A DNA stretch of 64,000 nucleotides from Eretmocerus hayati (Eukaryota; Arthropoda; Insecta; Hymenoptera; Aphelinidae), in the NCBI GenBank assembly GCA_029851415.1, contig CM056744.1:8625268-8689267 (forward strand), written 5' to 3'. Made by a program: the position numbers and the translations under genes. Shown one piece after another: positions 23,282-36,017 of the stretch. Numbering within the stretch: the stretch's first letter is position 1; every line of letters begins with the position of its first letter. Under the pieces are notes generated by a model. It searched no databases and was not told where the DNA came from. It was given only the letters and a program-made list of their open reading frames with translations.

Positions 23282-24117
23282 CCATCAAATTGGGTAATTT
23301 TGGTACGTTTTCGGTGCTTTTCATTTTGTTTGGCTCGGCATCCAACATACATAGACAAAAGCCACTTCTATTAATAGTCAATCTAAAGTTTACAGTCTCA
23401 GCTTTTGATTGATGGGCTACAAAGTCCAATTTGATGTGTCTGAGTTGAAGCTATTAACATTTGAAGAAGTGTACCAAAGTTAAACCCCGATGGGGCAACT
23501 TTGGTACACTTACAGAATATCTCAATTCTACCCACCACCATGCGAGTGAGTTAATTTTAATCGTTCAGAAGTTTTATTTTAAGCTGTTTGGAATATTTTA
23601 AAACTTCATAGACCATCACTCAACTCAAAATGAGATGAAAAGAAGCAATCATAGGAAGGTGTTTTGAAGTTACCCTATCCTCATGCTTCTTACCTAGAGT
23701 GGGGTAACTTTGGTACGTTTTTCCATGGTTTTTCCCCTGTTCCCCATTCATTAAAATTCCGAATGCTGAAAATACCCTAATGTCACGATGGTTTCTTCAA
23801 TATGGTGATATATGTGGTCAAAATATAGCGTTATACACCCGTAATTCGTTCCGTAACACTTCTTGCCAGGTATACTAACTTGACCACTTACGTATCGGTG
23901 CCTCAATCACCCTTTTTGGAAAAAACTTCGATAAACGACTACAATCATTCACACGGGATCTACGCGTGGTTAACACATTGTTCATGTGTGTGCCAAGAAG
24001 GGAGGATAGCTTTCAGAGCAATAGAATCATTTACCTAGCCGAACGCAGCTCTGAACGTCATTTCTCAGGGGTGTACCAAAGTTGCACCCACTGTACCAAA
24101 GCTACCCAATTTGATGG
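23282..24117. mobile_element. TTACCC-type MITE, copy 1 (~835 bp)
   Basis: Terminal inverted repeats: CCATCAAATTGGGTAATTTT at the left against an ACCCAATTTGATGG-ending right terminus, about 25 bp with two mismatches. Several internal copies of the GTACCAAAGTTRCACCC motif occur in both orientations. It is noncoding. A second copy in the same orientation lies at 58957-59790. Target duplication is not clear. Confidence 0.72.
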
Positions 24118-25050
24118 AATTTTAAGAGAAAAGTTGAGAAAAGGGCGAATCTTCCCGATCATGACTGAGATTCATTTGAAGTATTTTCATCCTTGCAATT
24201 GATTGCATCACTTCGCCAAAGTTTTTTCGTTCAATGCCGCTAATACAATTACCGTTGAAATGAAAATTTCATCTCAAGAAAACCGACGGCCCTTGAAAAT
24301 TTCACTGATCCATTAGGGTTCCAAAAGAGCTCCGGAAACACTCTTTTTCAGTCTTGGACCACTTCCTAATAAGTTCTTCCATACTCTCATAATCTTCTGT
24401 TGGGCTTTCGCCGGATGTAAAATCTCGCTATTCCAACGGAACTTTTTCGGAGCTATTCTCGGAACTTGTACAGAACCCTATCCAGAATTCTCTTGGATTC
24501 CTTGTGGAACTGTGTCATTGTCTGAGAAAGATGAATATGTACTGCTGTTGGAAGTTTGTGTTTTATCCGCGCTCCCCAACGTCCCTGCACACCAAGTGAA
24601 TATTACTACGCGGTCGTATGCGTATACTTACGTGTCGGTCTGCCAATGAGCCACCCACTTCTTTACAATGGGTGCAAATACGGGACCCTAGCAGTTCACA
24701 GGAGAAAGTAACCGGCTGATATTATTGGATCCGAAAATACATGTTCCATCACAGTTTTTTGTCAACAAAAAGAGTTATAACCACAACCACCCTGACGCTG
24801 AAAACCATTTCGGTCAAAAATCCAGGTTCTTTCGTCAGTGAGCGTATCCGGATGACTGACCCCCGACTGAAAAAATATGACGCAACTTGGTTCATATTTC
24901 ATTCAGTTTCATTACGCACGATGCCACCGATGGTTATTCCACTTTGCTCATGTTATGTTTGCGAAAAATCTGATCAGACATCACTAATTTTCATTTGTTG
25001 TTCTTGAATGGGATTCATCATTGATGGGAATTCTGTTGACCTGATTAGGT
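24118..25050. other. No gene recognised
   Basis: Only short open frames. A patch at 24290-24500 carries GAGCTCCGGAAACTC-like words related to those at 22.8 kb. Confidence 0.45.
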
Positions 25051-25051
25051 T

Positions 25052-25690
25052 TTCACGAGATCGAGACAAGCGAGACTTTTATCATTCTCTTGTCTCGGCC
25101 GAGATAAAAAATGAGTAATCTCATCTTGTCTTGAGCAAGATTTGAAAACCTATATCTTGTCTCATCCCGACGAGATAAAGATTTCTCGTCAAGATTCTCC
25201 AAAAAAAGTGAGAGTCACGATTAATGTTAGGGAAGTGGTCGATGGAATAATCGTTACATATAACGTTGCGTATGGTAAGATTAATTTCTGCAGCTATCGA
25301 TCTAGGACCGATGCTAACGAAGGTAACCTGATTATCAACAACTATTCACCACAGGAAAGCTCGAACTGTTGTATTTCAGTAAACACTAGTGAAAGCTTGA
25401 CTATACCCGCGCGCATTCTTTCGCATCAAAATATGTCCAAACCAGGAAAATTTGATTATTCTAACTATTTTGAAGTGCAGGATAGACAAGATGCTAAAAT
25501 TGGTGGGTGCAATATGTGTCGAGACGCAAAAAAAACTGTGAAAATGATGAATAGTAATACGACGAGGCTCAAGGGGCACATTAAAGTACATCATGAGAAG
25601 TTGTATTCTGATTGATTTGAACCTCAATCTGACCAATCAAAAAATTCATAGCAGAAGACAGTATAAGAGTGCTGGAATGTGAGTATCAAT
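25052..25690 (+). mobile_element. Truncated hAT transposon relic
   Basis: The left end reads AGGTTTTCACGAGATCGAGA, similar to the hAT-type end TAGGGTTTCCGCGAGATCG at 58392. It is followed by GAGACAAG/CTTGTCTC subterminal repeats and then a BED zinc-finger frame (25433-25615). The transposase catalytic and dimerisation regions are absent and no matching right end was found. Confidence 0.55.
25433..25615 (+). pseudogene. BED zinc-finger fragment of a hAT transposase
   Basis: A 60-codon frame from ATG at 25433. It begins MSKPGKFDYSNYF, an aromatic-rich lead typical of BED fingers. It continues with C-X2-C (GGCNMC) and ends with H-X4-H (HIKVHHE) about 20 residues later: the DNA-binding BED finger at the N-terminus of hAT transposases. 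A stop follows the finger at once, so the rest of the transposase (RNase H-like core) is missing. It could be a truncated relic or the first exon of a longer gene, but no downstream continuation was seen. The frame is open for 97 further codons upstream without an ATG-led domain. Confidence 0.6.
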
Positions 25691-28600
25691 AACTTCTTCA
25701 GTAATTGAAGCTGGATACAATTCAAATATTTTTACTTATTCGCGTGTAACGCTCCATCAAACGCTTGTGAGTATGGTACTTCAGTTATAATTCAAGTATC
25801 CGTATATGTTTGTTTACATGCTCGCGCCACAACTTGGTGTTTACAATTCTACTATCCGTTTCAGGAGGATAAGAAGATACCTATCAATTTTGAACGATTT
25901 TGAACTTCCATTCTCCAGTTCACATCAGTTGAATTGGTGGGATAGCGATGTAATTGCTCATAAGAATGGTCAGATTTTGTCAGATTTCGGTCGTCCTGGG
26001 AATAATAGTCCATCTCACAATTAAAAAGTGAAACCGGATGAGTCCTTCCCCGGTGGATATTAGCGATAAAAACCGAGAGATGGTCGTCCTTCTTATTCCC
26101 CAGTTGCGTATTTTACTTCCCACTACGAGGGAACGAAGACTCGCGTCATTCACGCTCCGCAATGTGGGAGTAAAACGCGTCTTTTAGTAACTGGTAGTGA
26201 AAAAAACTTTTTCTTGGTTTCTTATCGCCTAACCGCCGTTCAAACGTATCGAAAGATTTTCACCATGAATCAAACAACGGTTCTCCGTCAATTTTCGCTT
26301 CACAGCCAACAATTTGATATCATATTTCATGGAAGCGATCCATTGAAATTGCATTTAGAGGTGAACCTACAAGTCGAACATAGAATTGACATCCGCCCTT
26401 TCAGAATTTACGTTAAAACAAATGACTCTTGGAGCACTTTCTGACAGACCGCCAACGACGCGATAGGGACAAACGAGCGGGCGTGGAACGTTCGATTAAC
26501 GGTGAGTGAGCCTACACACATTATGGTTGGGTGAGCTCTGGAGAGAGGCCCAAATTTTGTTCGCTGCCCTATCGTTTGAACGGATCAAGTAAGGCACCGC
26601 CTGACTATTAATCGACTTTTTTTCAGTACAGTTCACAATCCTCGGGTTATCTTTGCGAACTTTGGCTTGCTTGGTTCACGATTTTTCATAATGCTGAGAG
26701 TTTAAGGCGAGCTGCAGAATTGTTAAGGTAGAGATATTTTTGTTTTGTCTCGACTGATGTTCTCTGGATGGGTTTCGTGGTGTCACCCCAAAGTGAGTCA
26801 GGTCATGAGTCCAGCTCTACAATTTTTCTGATGTTCCCCAGAAGGAATTTCCTCACAGCGAAAATGGTCATCTATCCCTGAGTTAGACTCCATTCTGTTT
26901 TGATAAAGAATGAAAAAATAGAGAAGTCTGACGGCCAAGCTGAAGACTTGAACAATTTAATAAAGATGGCCCAATTTCTAAAGATTCACAATTTTCGTAG
27001 GACAAAACTTCACATCATTCTATGAACTGAACGCGCGCGTGGCTATCATTGATGACGACAAGCCCAGATGAACAATCAATTTTTCATCACGAGAGCTAAT
27101 AGCCAGTGGTAGATTTGTAGAAAACCCCTCCATGATCACGGATTTACATTTTATTCTGAAGCTGTATGACAAACAAATCTTTCACAAAAATGATCAAGGA
27201 TTCCCAGGATCCAATTCCATAACTGAGTTCAAGTTAGACCAACATCATAATCTTAAATTTTGTTGTTTATAAGAGAGAATTTTCAAGGGAATTCTTACAA
27301 TTTCTCCAAATTTGATCAACCTGAAAGATCATTTCCCCTTCTTACACACCCGATGAAAAAACAGTGTTCAGCACTGAAATGGGGAGATTTTTGAACAATT
27401 TTCTCCTCTCACTACAGTCACCCTAGCAGAAATATAATGGCCAACAAACTTCTCACATTTCCAAAGAACAGCAAACCAGAGAAACAGTGAGAGAAAAAGA
27501 TACATCCACGCGTTGGCGGTATTCAAATTCCAGGCGCAAAATGCAGAAAGATAAAGAAGCCGCAAGCTTCGCAAGCCATAGTGGATATTGTCACCATACG
27601 CACCACAGCCAGATTCCATTTTATACATTACAAGCGGGGGAAGAAGATATGCGTCGGCCGCCTTTGAGGGCTTTCGCTTTATAAATTAATCCATTAGCGT
27701 TGGGCCTGTGCATAATCCCCAATTAGGTAGAAATTGATTGCACCGGATTAGCAACGCACTCTCGCTTTTTTTGCTTACTGTCTGCCACTCTTTTATAAGT
27801 AGACACCGCCATCGTCTTCGTCGTTGTAAAATTGTTGCTTCTGATGCATTACCTATCTTATTCTTGGATTCTCATTTGCTGTAAAGGGTTTGAAAACGAT
27901 GGGAGTTGTTAGATGGGGCAATTTTTACGTAGTCCCAGTGAGGACACTTATCAGATGATGATCTGGCTTCTTTTTCATAGTTTTTGGGGTGATTGGTTGG
28001 GGGATGTTTGCGATTAGATCTAGGGTAAATTGATTCCGGTGAAGAAGAATTTTAGTTGTGTTTTGCGGTATTTGGGTAGATTTCGAGATTCTATTTTAGA
28101 TGAGATCATGAGTTTGAGATCGGATAATGATATGTCCTTTTGTGATCCTCCTGATGTAGGTGTTGAACTTCTCAGTTACGAGATCACTCCTGAATGTACG
28201 GATGATTTTCAGATTTTCCATGAATTTGATTCATTGATACAATTTGTAGCTCATTGTCAATCATTACGAGACATTGTTTCCAATGTCAAGAAGTCAAAGC
28301 GTTACAAAAGCAATCAACTGGTCGTAGTAAAACCCCCATAATAATGAATCTTTGATGGACTCGGAAATAGATGAATTTGATAACATTTCCGGAAATATTG
28401 GGGATCTTCAGAAATTTTTGTCAAAGACAACCGCAAATGAGCTGTGGAAATTTTGTGATAAAATTCATGCAGGGACTTGTTTTGGAAGTTTATGAGGACG
28501 CATTGGTTTTAATTTTTGAAATATGTCATCAGGCGCCACAAAGAGTGGAATGAAGAAAAAAATCAAGTGTTTTATGCAGTGATAGTAGAATTTTGGACAG

Positions 28601-30640
28601 AATCGTCCCTGTTCTTCTACTTTCCATAATTAGATTACAGAATGTCATGCGAATATGAGCTTTGGCATGAATAATTACCCCGTCCACGACGTTAAAATGT
28701 GACATGGTTTCTGACAACTGTTAGAGATTCGATTTTAGTCATTGGATTCAAATTTTTTCCCAGAACTTCTGTGTGATGTCATGTTCTTGCGGGAATCGAT
28801 ACCAAATTCGGATTAAACCGGGATTTGGCTGTTATTGGCGCTTATTATATTTTGAAATGGAGCATGTACCACTCGGATCCTGTTCAAGCTTCTTGGCATA
28901 CAACGGCTAGATTTCATGAAACACTTTCGGAGTATATCACGGGAATACTTTACAAATTTTCAAAAACTTCCACTCTAATTTGTTTTAACATGAGTGAACA
29001 ACCTCGAACGACACTTACCATTTCGAACTTCGAATCATCATTCAAACTTCTACCCGAAAAAAGTCCTCCAAGACATCCAACTCAGACGCTACATAATTTC
29101 CAAAAAAGTCACACACTTATCCTCTCCTCAACAATTCCCTCATTGAATTAAATTATAAACTCGCACAGTACGCTCGTTGCGCAGTATCAGATTATATTCA
29201 GCATCTCCCGCATATCCTTATATCCTCAAGCATTTGAAGATTTTGCCGGTGTCCCACGCTCCTCGCGGGCAAGTGAAACAAATTGTCCTCTTCAAGTTCT
29301 TGGTCTCTAATATCTCCAAGCATGTGCATTCGAATAGCGCGCGCAACTTTTTGCATGACTCATACGTCAGAGTAGGATACCATCTCTCGCTTGCTGTGAT
29401 TATGGATATTATCTTTGCCAAGATATTTAGTCAAGTCTCTCATTGCGCTTTTGATTTTTTCTTCTTCTTGGAATGTATTGCTTTTTTTTGTATTCATCCA
29501 TATTTTAATTGAGCTATCGGTCATCCTTAAACACGTGCATTTAGCAAGTACTTTAAAATTGAAATGAGAGGTTATGAGATATTATGATCATTAAATTGTG
29601 TCTATCAATGGAAGACTGGTTATTCCTCGATTAATAATACTTGTGTGGTGGGATTATTATAGTTTCTTGTGAAAAAGATTGGATTGCGCGGGTGTGAATG
29701 AGTAATATGGATGTAGGTGACGGTGAAAATTGGCACTTTTGAAATTTTCATTCGGATTATCAGATCATCCAAATATGTTGAATGAAATATATGACCAAGT
29801 TGATGGTACTTCGATCAACAAATTAACAACCCATTTTATATTATTCATACTCAGGATGCAAAGACAGATAATCTGACCTGAGGAAAGAATCACGAAGTCG
29901 AAGAATATTTAAGGAAATATTGATTTCCGCTCAATCGGAGTCTGACTTATCGTACATTTTTCAAATACTCATGATGTGGATCCCAATGAGATGATCAATT
30001 TTCAGGACCGAAGGAAACTTTGGATTTTCACATGATGGAGAGCCAAAGTAATTTTCAAAAAGCTACAATGACAACTATTACAATCTAGAATAATTATTCT
30101 TCAAGATCGGGGGAAAAGACGCTATTTGAGAGAAGCTCAGATGAAATGCACTATACGAATCACATATTGTCATGATGATATTGTATTTCTTTTTACAATC
30201 CAACGGCGCGTGGTGGGTACTAAAAGACACTCAAATTGTAACTCACAGTTTGGAAAAAATTAAAAAATTCCTTGCGCTAGAAAAATTGGATCTAATCGTG
30301 GAAAGGAAAATATTGGTGTACTACTCACTTCAATCTACACAGAATTGCACACTTCGATAATTTCTCATCAATTTCCACCACACATCATTCTCTTAAGACT
30401 CTAAACAAAACTTCTAGACTCAACAACGAAATGTCAATTCGCTTCTTCGTGGTATTATCACACCGACCATCTTCTTTAATTACAACAAATGACATTGAAA
30501 ATTGCTCTGACGAGTCTGCTACGAACAAGTGCATTGAATCAGGAAGTTGCATTTTCTTCTTGAAAATTTTCTTTCATCAATTGACGCCGAGTAATTAAAG
30601 AGGCATCCTACAAAAGACCGTGCAACTTTAGTGCAGCTGC
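25691..30640. other. Long stretch without a recognised gene
   Basis: Read on both strands without finding a domain. The best open stretches are 28030-28341 (+, 103 codons, no ATG at its start) and 28825-29151 (+, 108 codons). Their composition is not clearly coding and no splice partners were found. TATA-like words are at 27676 (TTTATAAATT) and 27791 (TTTTATAAG) with no gene start after them. An exon of an unrecognised gene could be hidden here. Confidence 0.4.
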
Positions 30641-30709
30641 ACTCACAGTTCAGTCTCCCATTCGGGTAAATAGTTGCGAAGTAAAAAAGAAACATATTTC
30701 GGAGGAATT

Positions 30710-32749
30710 ATGGCTCACTTTCTCAAATTTGGAACTGTGTTTGCTTTTTTATTGATATTGATCATTGAAGTTTCTGTGACTAGTGGACAAAATGTTGCGG
30801 CAATTTTACAGAATAATCCTCAACTCGTCGACCGACAAATTAATTGTATTCTTCAGCGAAGCCCTTGTGATGGAATTGGCTCTTTAATCAAAGGTGAGTG
30901 ATGTTACCGTCCAAAATGTGCGATATGTCTTGAATGCAAGAATTTTAGTTCTGTCAACGGTTTGGTCCAATTAATGTCTTCCGTTACTAAAATGGTAGTC
31001 AATCTTGTGACCTTATGCGATGGAAATCAATAGACATCCATGGAAAGTATGGTTCTCAGATACCCCCTGAGGCTCATCATTGGTTTATTTGAAATAACAC
31101 TCATAAATTACATGGAAAATGAACTCGATTTGTTTTAAAACTAATAAGGTAACTGTGCCTAATTTGCCCCCATTCCCTAATTTGCCCCCATTCAAGTTCT
31201 CAAATGTATGCACCCGCAGACCCTGCCGTGCATTTCTTTCACGTCTGTTACGTTAAAATATGAGGGAATAAACGTTCTGGACCTATCCTCTATGATCCGC
31301 GCATCTCTTACAACAAAAAAGTGGTTTTCGGTACTTTCGACTTCTTTTTTGTTAGTCACTAAAAGCTATGCCAAACAAAATTGATGTGATCAATTCCAAC
31401 GTACTTTAATTCATTTTTTTGGTCTTCGTCCCAACTTTAGAATGCTTTTTGCAGAATTGCAAAATTCGATTTTTAGCCAATTCTACGCTCATATTACGAG
31501 AAAAAGTGCAGTGTTCCTAATTTGCCCCCATAGTCTTTTTCCAAACTCGTTCCTCACTCCATTCGAATACATTCATCTCACTCATAGAATTCGAAAGAGG
31601 GTAAAAAAAGCTACAAAATGAGCTAAAGTACGTCTTATTTAGAGGTCTGGGAGCCGAGATATCCCGATTATACGAAAAACCCGTATAATCTCATGAAAAT
31701 AGGCCTCTTTTCCCTGTGGGGGCAAATTAGGAACACACTGTTGAAAACTCGCAAAAAGTCTTCTTTCGCAGAAATCAAGATATCTCGGCTCCAATTTGTT
31801 GAAATCGAACGTATCTTAGCTCATTTTAAAGGTCTTGAAACAAGCTTCAAAATGAGCTAAAGTACGTTGGAAAATATGAAGATGAGTTGAAATGGCGAGC
31901 AAAACAAAAGTAGTGGGGGCAAATTAGGCACACTTACCTTATTATCTCATTTTTACTGACTTTGCCATATTTTTTCTTATTTACTAATTACATGATACAT
32001 GATAGAGTTCAACAAAGAGATATAATAACAATTAGCAAGAGATGCGGATTTGGATCATGGCATTCCAATATGGATGCTATTTACGGGCCGTTTACAGAAA
32101 TAGACTGATTTCTGCACTTCAGTAAGTTGTAACAGCTTTATAGCAGAGCAATATCTGTGCGCGGCTTTGATTTTTCTGGATTTCGGCAATTTAAAATCCA
32201 GGAGTTCGGAGAGCTAAAGTTTTGAAAAGGCTAACATTTTGAATCCAAAGTTATGGAAAGGTAAAAGATTGGAAATGAAGAATAGAGGGGTGGAAATTTG
32301 GAATAAACGGACCAAAAATTGGATGGGTGAACATTCGGAAACGCCCCAGAAGGCTGCAATTAGAATTTACCAAAATCAGATTGGCGGAGAATTGAGAATA
32401 TTGTTCGGAGACTGAGTTTCTCTCAATTTCCACTTCTAAATTTTTGCCAATCTCGATTATGATTGCCTCTCATTTTTGCCTCTTGAAATTGTTCAACTTT
32501 TTGCATTTTCGCATTCTGAATATTTGAATATTTATCCTTCTGAATATTGACTACACTCGTTGAGCAACTCAAGAATTTGATATAATATATCGGTGAATTT
32601 TAAATTCCCCAGCTCGTCTACCGGAAGCATTGAATACTGGTTGCCGAAATTGTTCACCTCAAGAAAGGGCTATTTCTCAGCAGCTCATATCCTATATGCA
32701 ACAGCAGCGACCCAACGAATGGCGCCAAATTCAAAGTTTGTATGGCTGA
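30710..32749 (+). CDS. Chemosensory protein (CSP/OS-D family), divergent paralogue
   Basis: Predicted secreted small-ligand carrier, 106 aa. Coding exons are 30710-30893 and 32613-32749 (TGA at 32747-32749). The 1.7-kb intron is phase 1 straight after Lys61 (AAAG|GTGAGT ... CCCCAG), the conserved CSP position. The ATG was chosen over upstream near-start codons because it opens a clean signal peptide (residues 1-26, cleavage near TSG|Q). Cysteines C46, C53, C72 and C75 give the canonical C-X6-C-X18-C-X2-C. The C-terminal part has the ...YMQQQRPNEW helix in place of the usual YLxxxxPxxW motif. It lies in the same orientation as the 19.2-kb copy but is strongly diverged from it. The intron carries a MITE (31144-31942). 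A possible polyadenylation signal is AATAAA at 33040. Confidence 0.9.
31144..31942. mobile_element. Tc1/mariner-like MITE in CSP intron (799 bp)
   Basis: Terminal inverted repeats of 28 bp begin ATAAGGTAACTGTGCCTAAT on the left and are mirrored on the right with a single mismatch. Both ends abut TA (31142-31143 and 31943-31944), the target duplication of Tc1/mariner elements. The motif AATTTGCCCCC recurs internally in both orientations (for example 31190, 31519 and 31725). There is no transposase frame. Confidence 0.82.
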
Positions 32750-34744
32750 TCGCATAATTCTGTGGAAAGATCATCAAAACTTGTCAGCTGAGATCTCCGA
32801 CGCAGATGAGATGATGATACCATTGGTTCACGTGATTGTGGTGGACTCAATTCAGTCAATTACGGCGGACCCACGATTTTTCACTTTTCAATTTTTGCCA
32901 ACCCGTAAGGATTGGAAAAATATCCCCAATACGAATCTTTCGAAGCGATTTATCTCACCCAGCGCATAATTGATGAGCCGAAGAAGATTTTGCTCCCATA
33001 CAAAAGCCACGAGGGTTTACAAAAAATTTGGAATGGACGAATAAAGTTTACAATTTTTTTGCTACCCCTCGGTTACACTATGTACACACCTTCTGTAACA
33101 TATTGTATATGCCAGTTCACTGGAGTCCAGTTCATGTCTGGAAAAAGATTACAAAAAATTGTCTTCCTAGCAAACGTGTTAATTAAAGTAACCTTTTGGA
33201 TATTCATAAGAATTTTGACTTTATCCTGGAAGCATCTTGTAAATTCAACATTTTTGATTGCGAGTGTTCATCCCTGACCTGGATTGATATACAAATTCGT
33301 CATTTTTTTACCATTTGTATCCTTTGAAAATATGTCGTGTATAGCCACATTCAATTACAAGAGAATTAATGAATGTTGAGGATTTATTCCTCGTATTATT
33401 TTTACCCATCCGAAATTGATCCCAGCGAACTGATTTGTCTCTAATCATGAGAGACGTGAATTTGAGTTCCTAATGCATCTAATGAAGAGTTAGAAAACGA
33501 TTCCTGATATTCATTATTGATTGAACAAAGGATAGATAGCTTTCCTGATAGAACCTTCAGCTTTGATGGTTCCTAAGAGTCATGTTACCCCTGCAACTAC
33601 ATGGGCGATTCCGCGCAAACTGTTAACTTTGGGGGTCAAATTTGTCCTTTTGGCTCATTTTCTACCCTTTTGATTATTCGATTTCTACTCATCCCCTGGT
33701 CACTTTGGAGTCAAGATTCTGAGTCTACCAGGTGAGATATTGTTGTGACAAATGATCTCGAGTTTAACATTTCCCCTATCATCCATGCGGCTGACGCTAG
33801 ATCATTATTACGTCTTCTCGAAGGTAGCAGAATGTGACAGTTTTGCGTGTCACGGAATGTGGCAGATCAACCTTTAAATCAATCATCTCACAAGCTCAAA
33901 TCACTTAGGATTGACTCGACCGAACATACATTCCTTAGTGCTACCAAAGTTCAGTGAGGAAAAGTCAAATCGAGTGATATATGAGTATTGCTGCGCTTTA
34001 GTTTTTATGTCACGATGTGACATCTTTTTTGAAGTCATCGTGAAAATTGGCAGATTTTGGCTTCGCAAGGCCAATTACTTCGAATCAAAGGCCACGCCGC
34101 ACCAAGAGATTTTAGCCTAATCCAAAATGAACGAAACGTTGCTCGCGGTGAAATTTTCCATTTACACATAAGACAGCTCTAAGAGTGTGTTTTTATGGTG
34201 TCACGGAATGTGACATGATTTTGCAGGATAGAATGTTACACCAAGAGAAACTCATGTGGGGACTTGCATTGGCACATGAAAATACTGTTCTTAATGTAAG
34301 CTTCCGAATGGTGTGTAGCAAAAATGCAAAATATCTCGACACATAATGGAGCTAACAGCTTAAATAAAAGTGTGAGTTTAGAAAAGAATACAAGCGGAAA
34401 ACCCCGTATTTGGGTATAAATCGGTGTCTCAAGCATAAAAAACAGCAATTATCATCACTCAAAGATAATCTCGTGGGTTCTAAATCTTAGTAGCTGATGA
34501 GTCCGATTCTCGGAATGGGTTTATCTCATATAATTTGAGAAAGGCAGCTCAGGGCAACGAATTCAAAGTTTTTTACGGAATCACCCATATATTTATACAT
34601 ACCAATAGAACGGATAGTTGTTTAAAATAGTGAATGTGCGAAGACATATATCCCTATCTATTTGAGAGAACATGGCTAGGATCTTTGCCCTTGAAAGAGG
34701 TATTCTTCAAATTATTGTGATTTTTAATCTATCGGTCATTATGA
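32750..34744. other. No gene recognised; short TGTCACGGAATGTG repeats
   Basis: This is the downstream flank of the third CSP. The words GTGTCACGGAATGTG and TGTCACGATGTGAC occur at about 33849, 34008 and 34197, suggesting an old short-repeat element at 33825-34225. No coding signal beyond short open frames. Confidence 0.45.
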
Positions 34745-35077
34745 ACCAAATCCATTTGTCATCGCGAGACCGAGCTGACGATGATTTTGAATCTAAAATC
34801 ATTTCTTCCGAATGTATTCACTCCCGCCACTTCAAGTAGCCCAGAGGATACAGCGCTTTCCCGACATGGAAAGGTTGTAAAATCGAGGATTATCCCGGGT
34901 GGAATTTTTTCATCTCTAATCTTTCTCTCAGAAAATGCTCCAAGTAGTGAATATAAAATAGGAATCTTTGAAGTGCCAAAATCTTTGATGCCCTTTATCA
35001 AATTTTTGAGAGGGCTCACATGATAAAGATCGAATATCATCGTCAGCTCAGTCTGGCGATGATAGATGAATTTGCTC
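34745..35077. mobile_element. MITE with ~45-bp terminal inverted repeats
   Basis: GAGCTGACGATGAT at 34772-34785 is inverted as ATCATCGTCAGCTC near 35036-35049. Pairing extends outward with few mismatches through TCATCGCGAGAC/GTCTGGCGATGA to the flanks. About 330 bp; the 80-93-codon frames inside are open on both strands and not credible genes. Confidence 0.72.
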
Positions 35078-35159
35078 CATATTATTACATTATATTAAGT
35101 CGCGTGACGACTGTTTGGTGTCCGGAATCACTAGATTTTTTCCCCTAGATTGGTTTTAA

Positions 35160-35340
35160 CCTAACCTGACCTGACTTTTCTCTAGAGAAAAATATCCCTA
35201 GATTTATTACTAACCTGACCCGACCCAAAAGTTGCGCGCTGCCGTCTTAACTTTACCTGTCTTGATTTGTCTCCAGAGATAAATATCCCTAGATTTTACT
35301 AACCTAACCTGATAAGACCAAAAAGTTGCGCGTATTTTCC
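35160..35340. repeat. Two-copy tandem repeat with TAACCTAACCTGA
   Basis: A unit of about 100 bp (CTAGAGAAAAATATCCCTAG, ACTAACCTGACC, AAAAGTTGCGCG) is present twice, near 35190 and 35285. TTAACCTAACCTGACCTGA at 35156 recalls the insect telomeric CCTAA unit, but only about two units are present. Confidence 0.6.
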
Positions 35341-35890
35341 TCTAGATTTTTATTACAATTCTATCTAGGGTCTATTTTACCAGTTTCTTTCCATCTGTTA
35401 TACTTTACCTGTTCTATGGATTTTTTACCTATTTTGATTTTAGACTTTTTATCACTTTGGACATTACTTATTCTATTTTACCTGTTTCGTTTCACCTGTT
35501 TGTTTAGATTTTTTACCCCATTCAGATGTTAAATTTTGTGAAGCTGTCAAAAGTCTGTTCGTTGTACCCTTGCCGTGTTATCATGTTTCCGCACCAATAT
35601 CCCTTTTTGATGCATCCGCTCACCTTACTTTCGTATGGTGTCGGACACAGGAATACGGGCTACTCCCATGTTTCCAAGCGTTTTGTGGGTACCGCTGTCT
35701 TTGTCTGGCTCGAATTGATGTAAGAGTTCTGTCGAAAGTCTGTCTGTTGAACCTTCGCTTCGAGCCATCGTCGAATTCGCACCATTTTCTACACTTGCTC
35801 ACCATACATAGGTATTATGATGTCGCAAGTGCAGAAAATGGATTGTTCCAACGATGGAAGCTTGGGTCCCTCTGTTTGCGTCCGTGGATG
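35341..35890. other. No gene recognised
   Basis: T-rich stretch (35380-35520) with repeated TTTTACCTGTTTC/TTTACCTGTTCTAT words, then unique sequence with only short open frames. Confidence 0.4.
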
Positions 35891-35984
35891 GAATGTGATG
35901 AATGAGAGAATGTATGATGATGATGATGATGATGATGGGAAGTGATGGATGAGAGAATGAATGAGAGAATGAATGATAATGATA

Positions 35985-36017
<33 letters not shown>

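Noticed and set aside
24600..24710. Possible second tRNA-like SINE head near GGGTGCAAATACGGGACC
   Set aside because: No convincing A/B box pair at the right spacing on either strand.
28030..28341. 103-codon plus-strand frame as a possible gene
   Set aside because: It lacks an ATG at its start, domains, splice partners and a promoter. Kept only as a note in the intergenic entry.
35150..35320. TAACCTAACCTGACC as interstitial telomeric (TTAGG) repeat
   Set aside because: Only about two units of the pentamer occur, embedded in an unrelated ~100-bp duplication.
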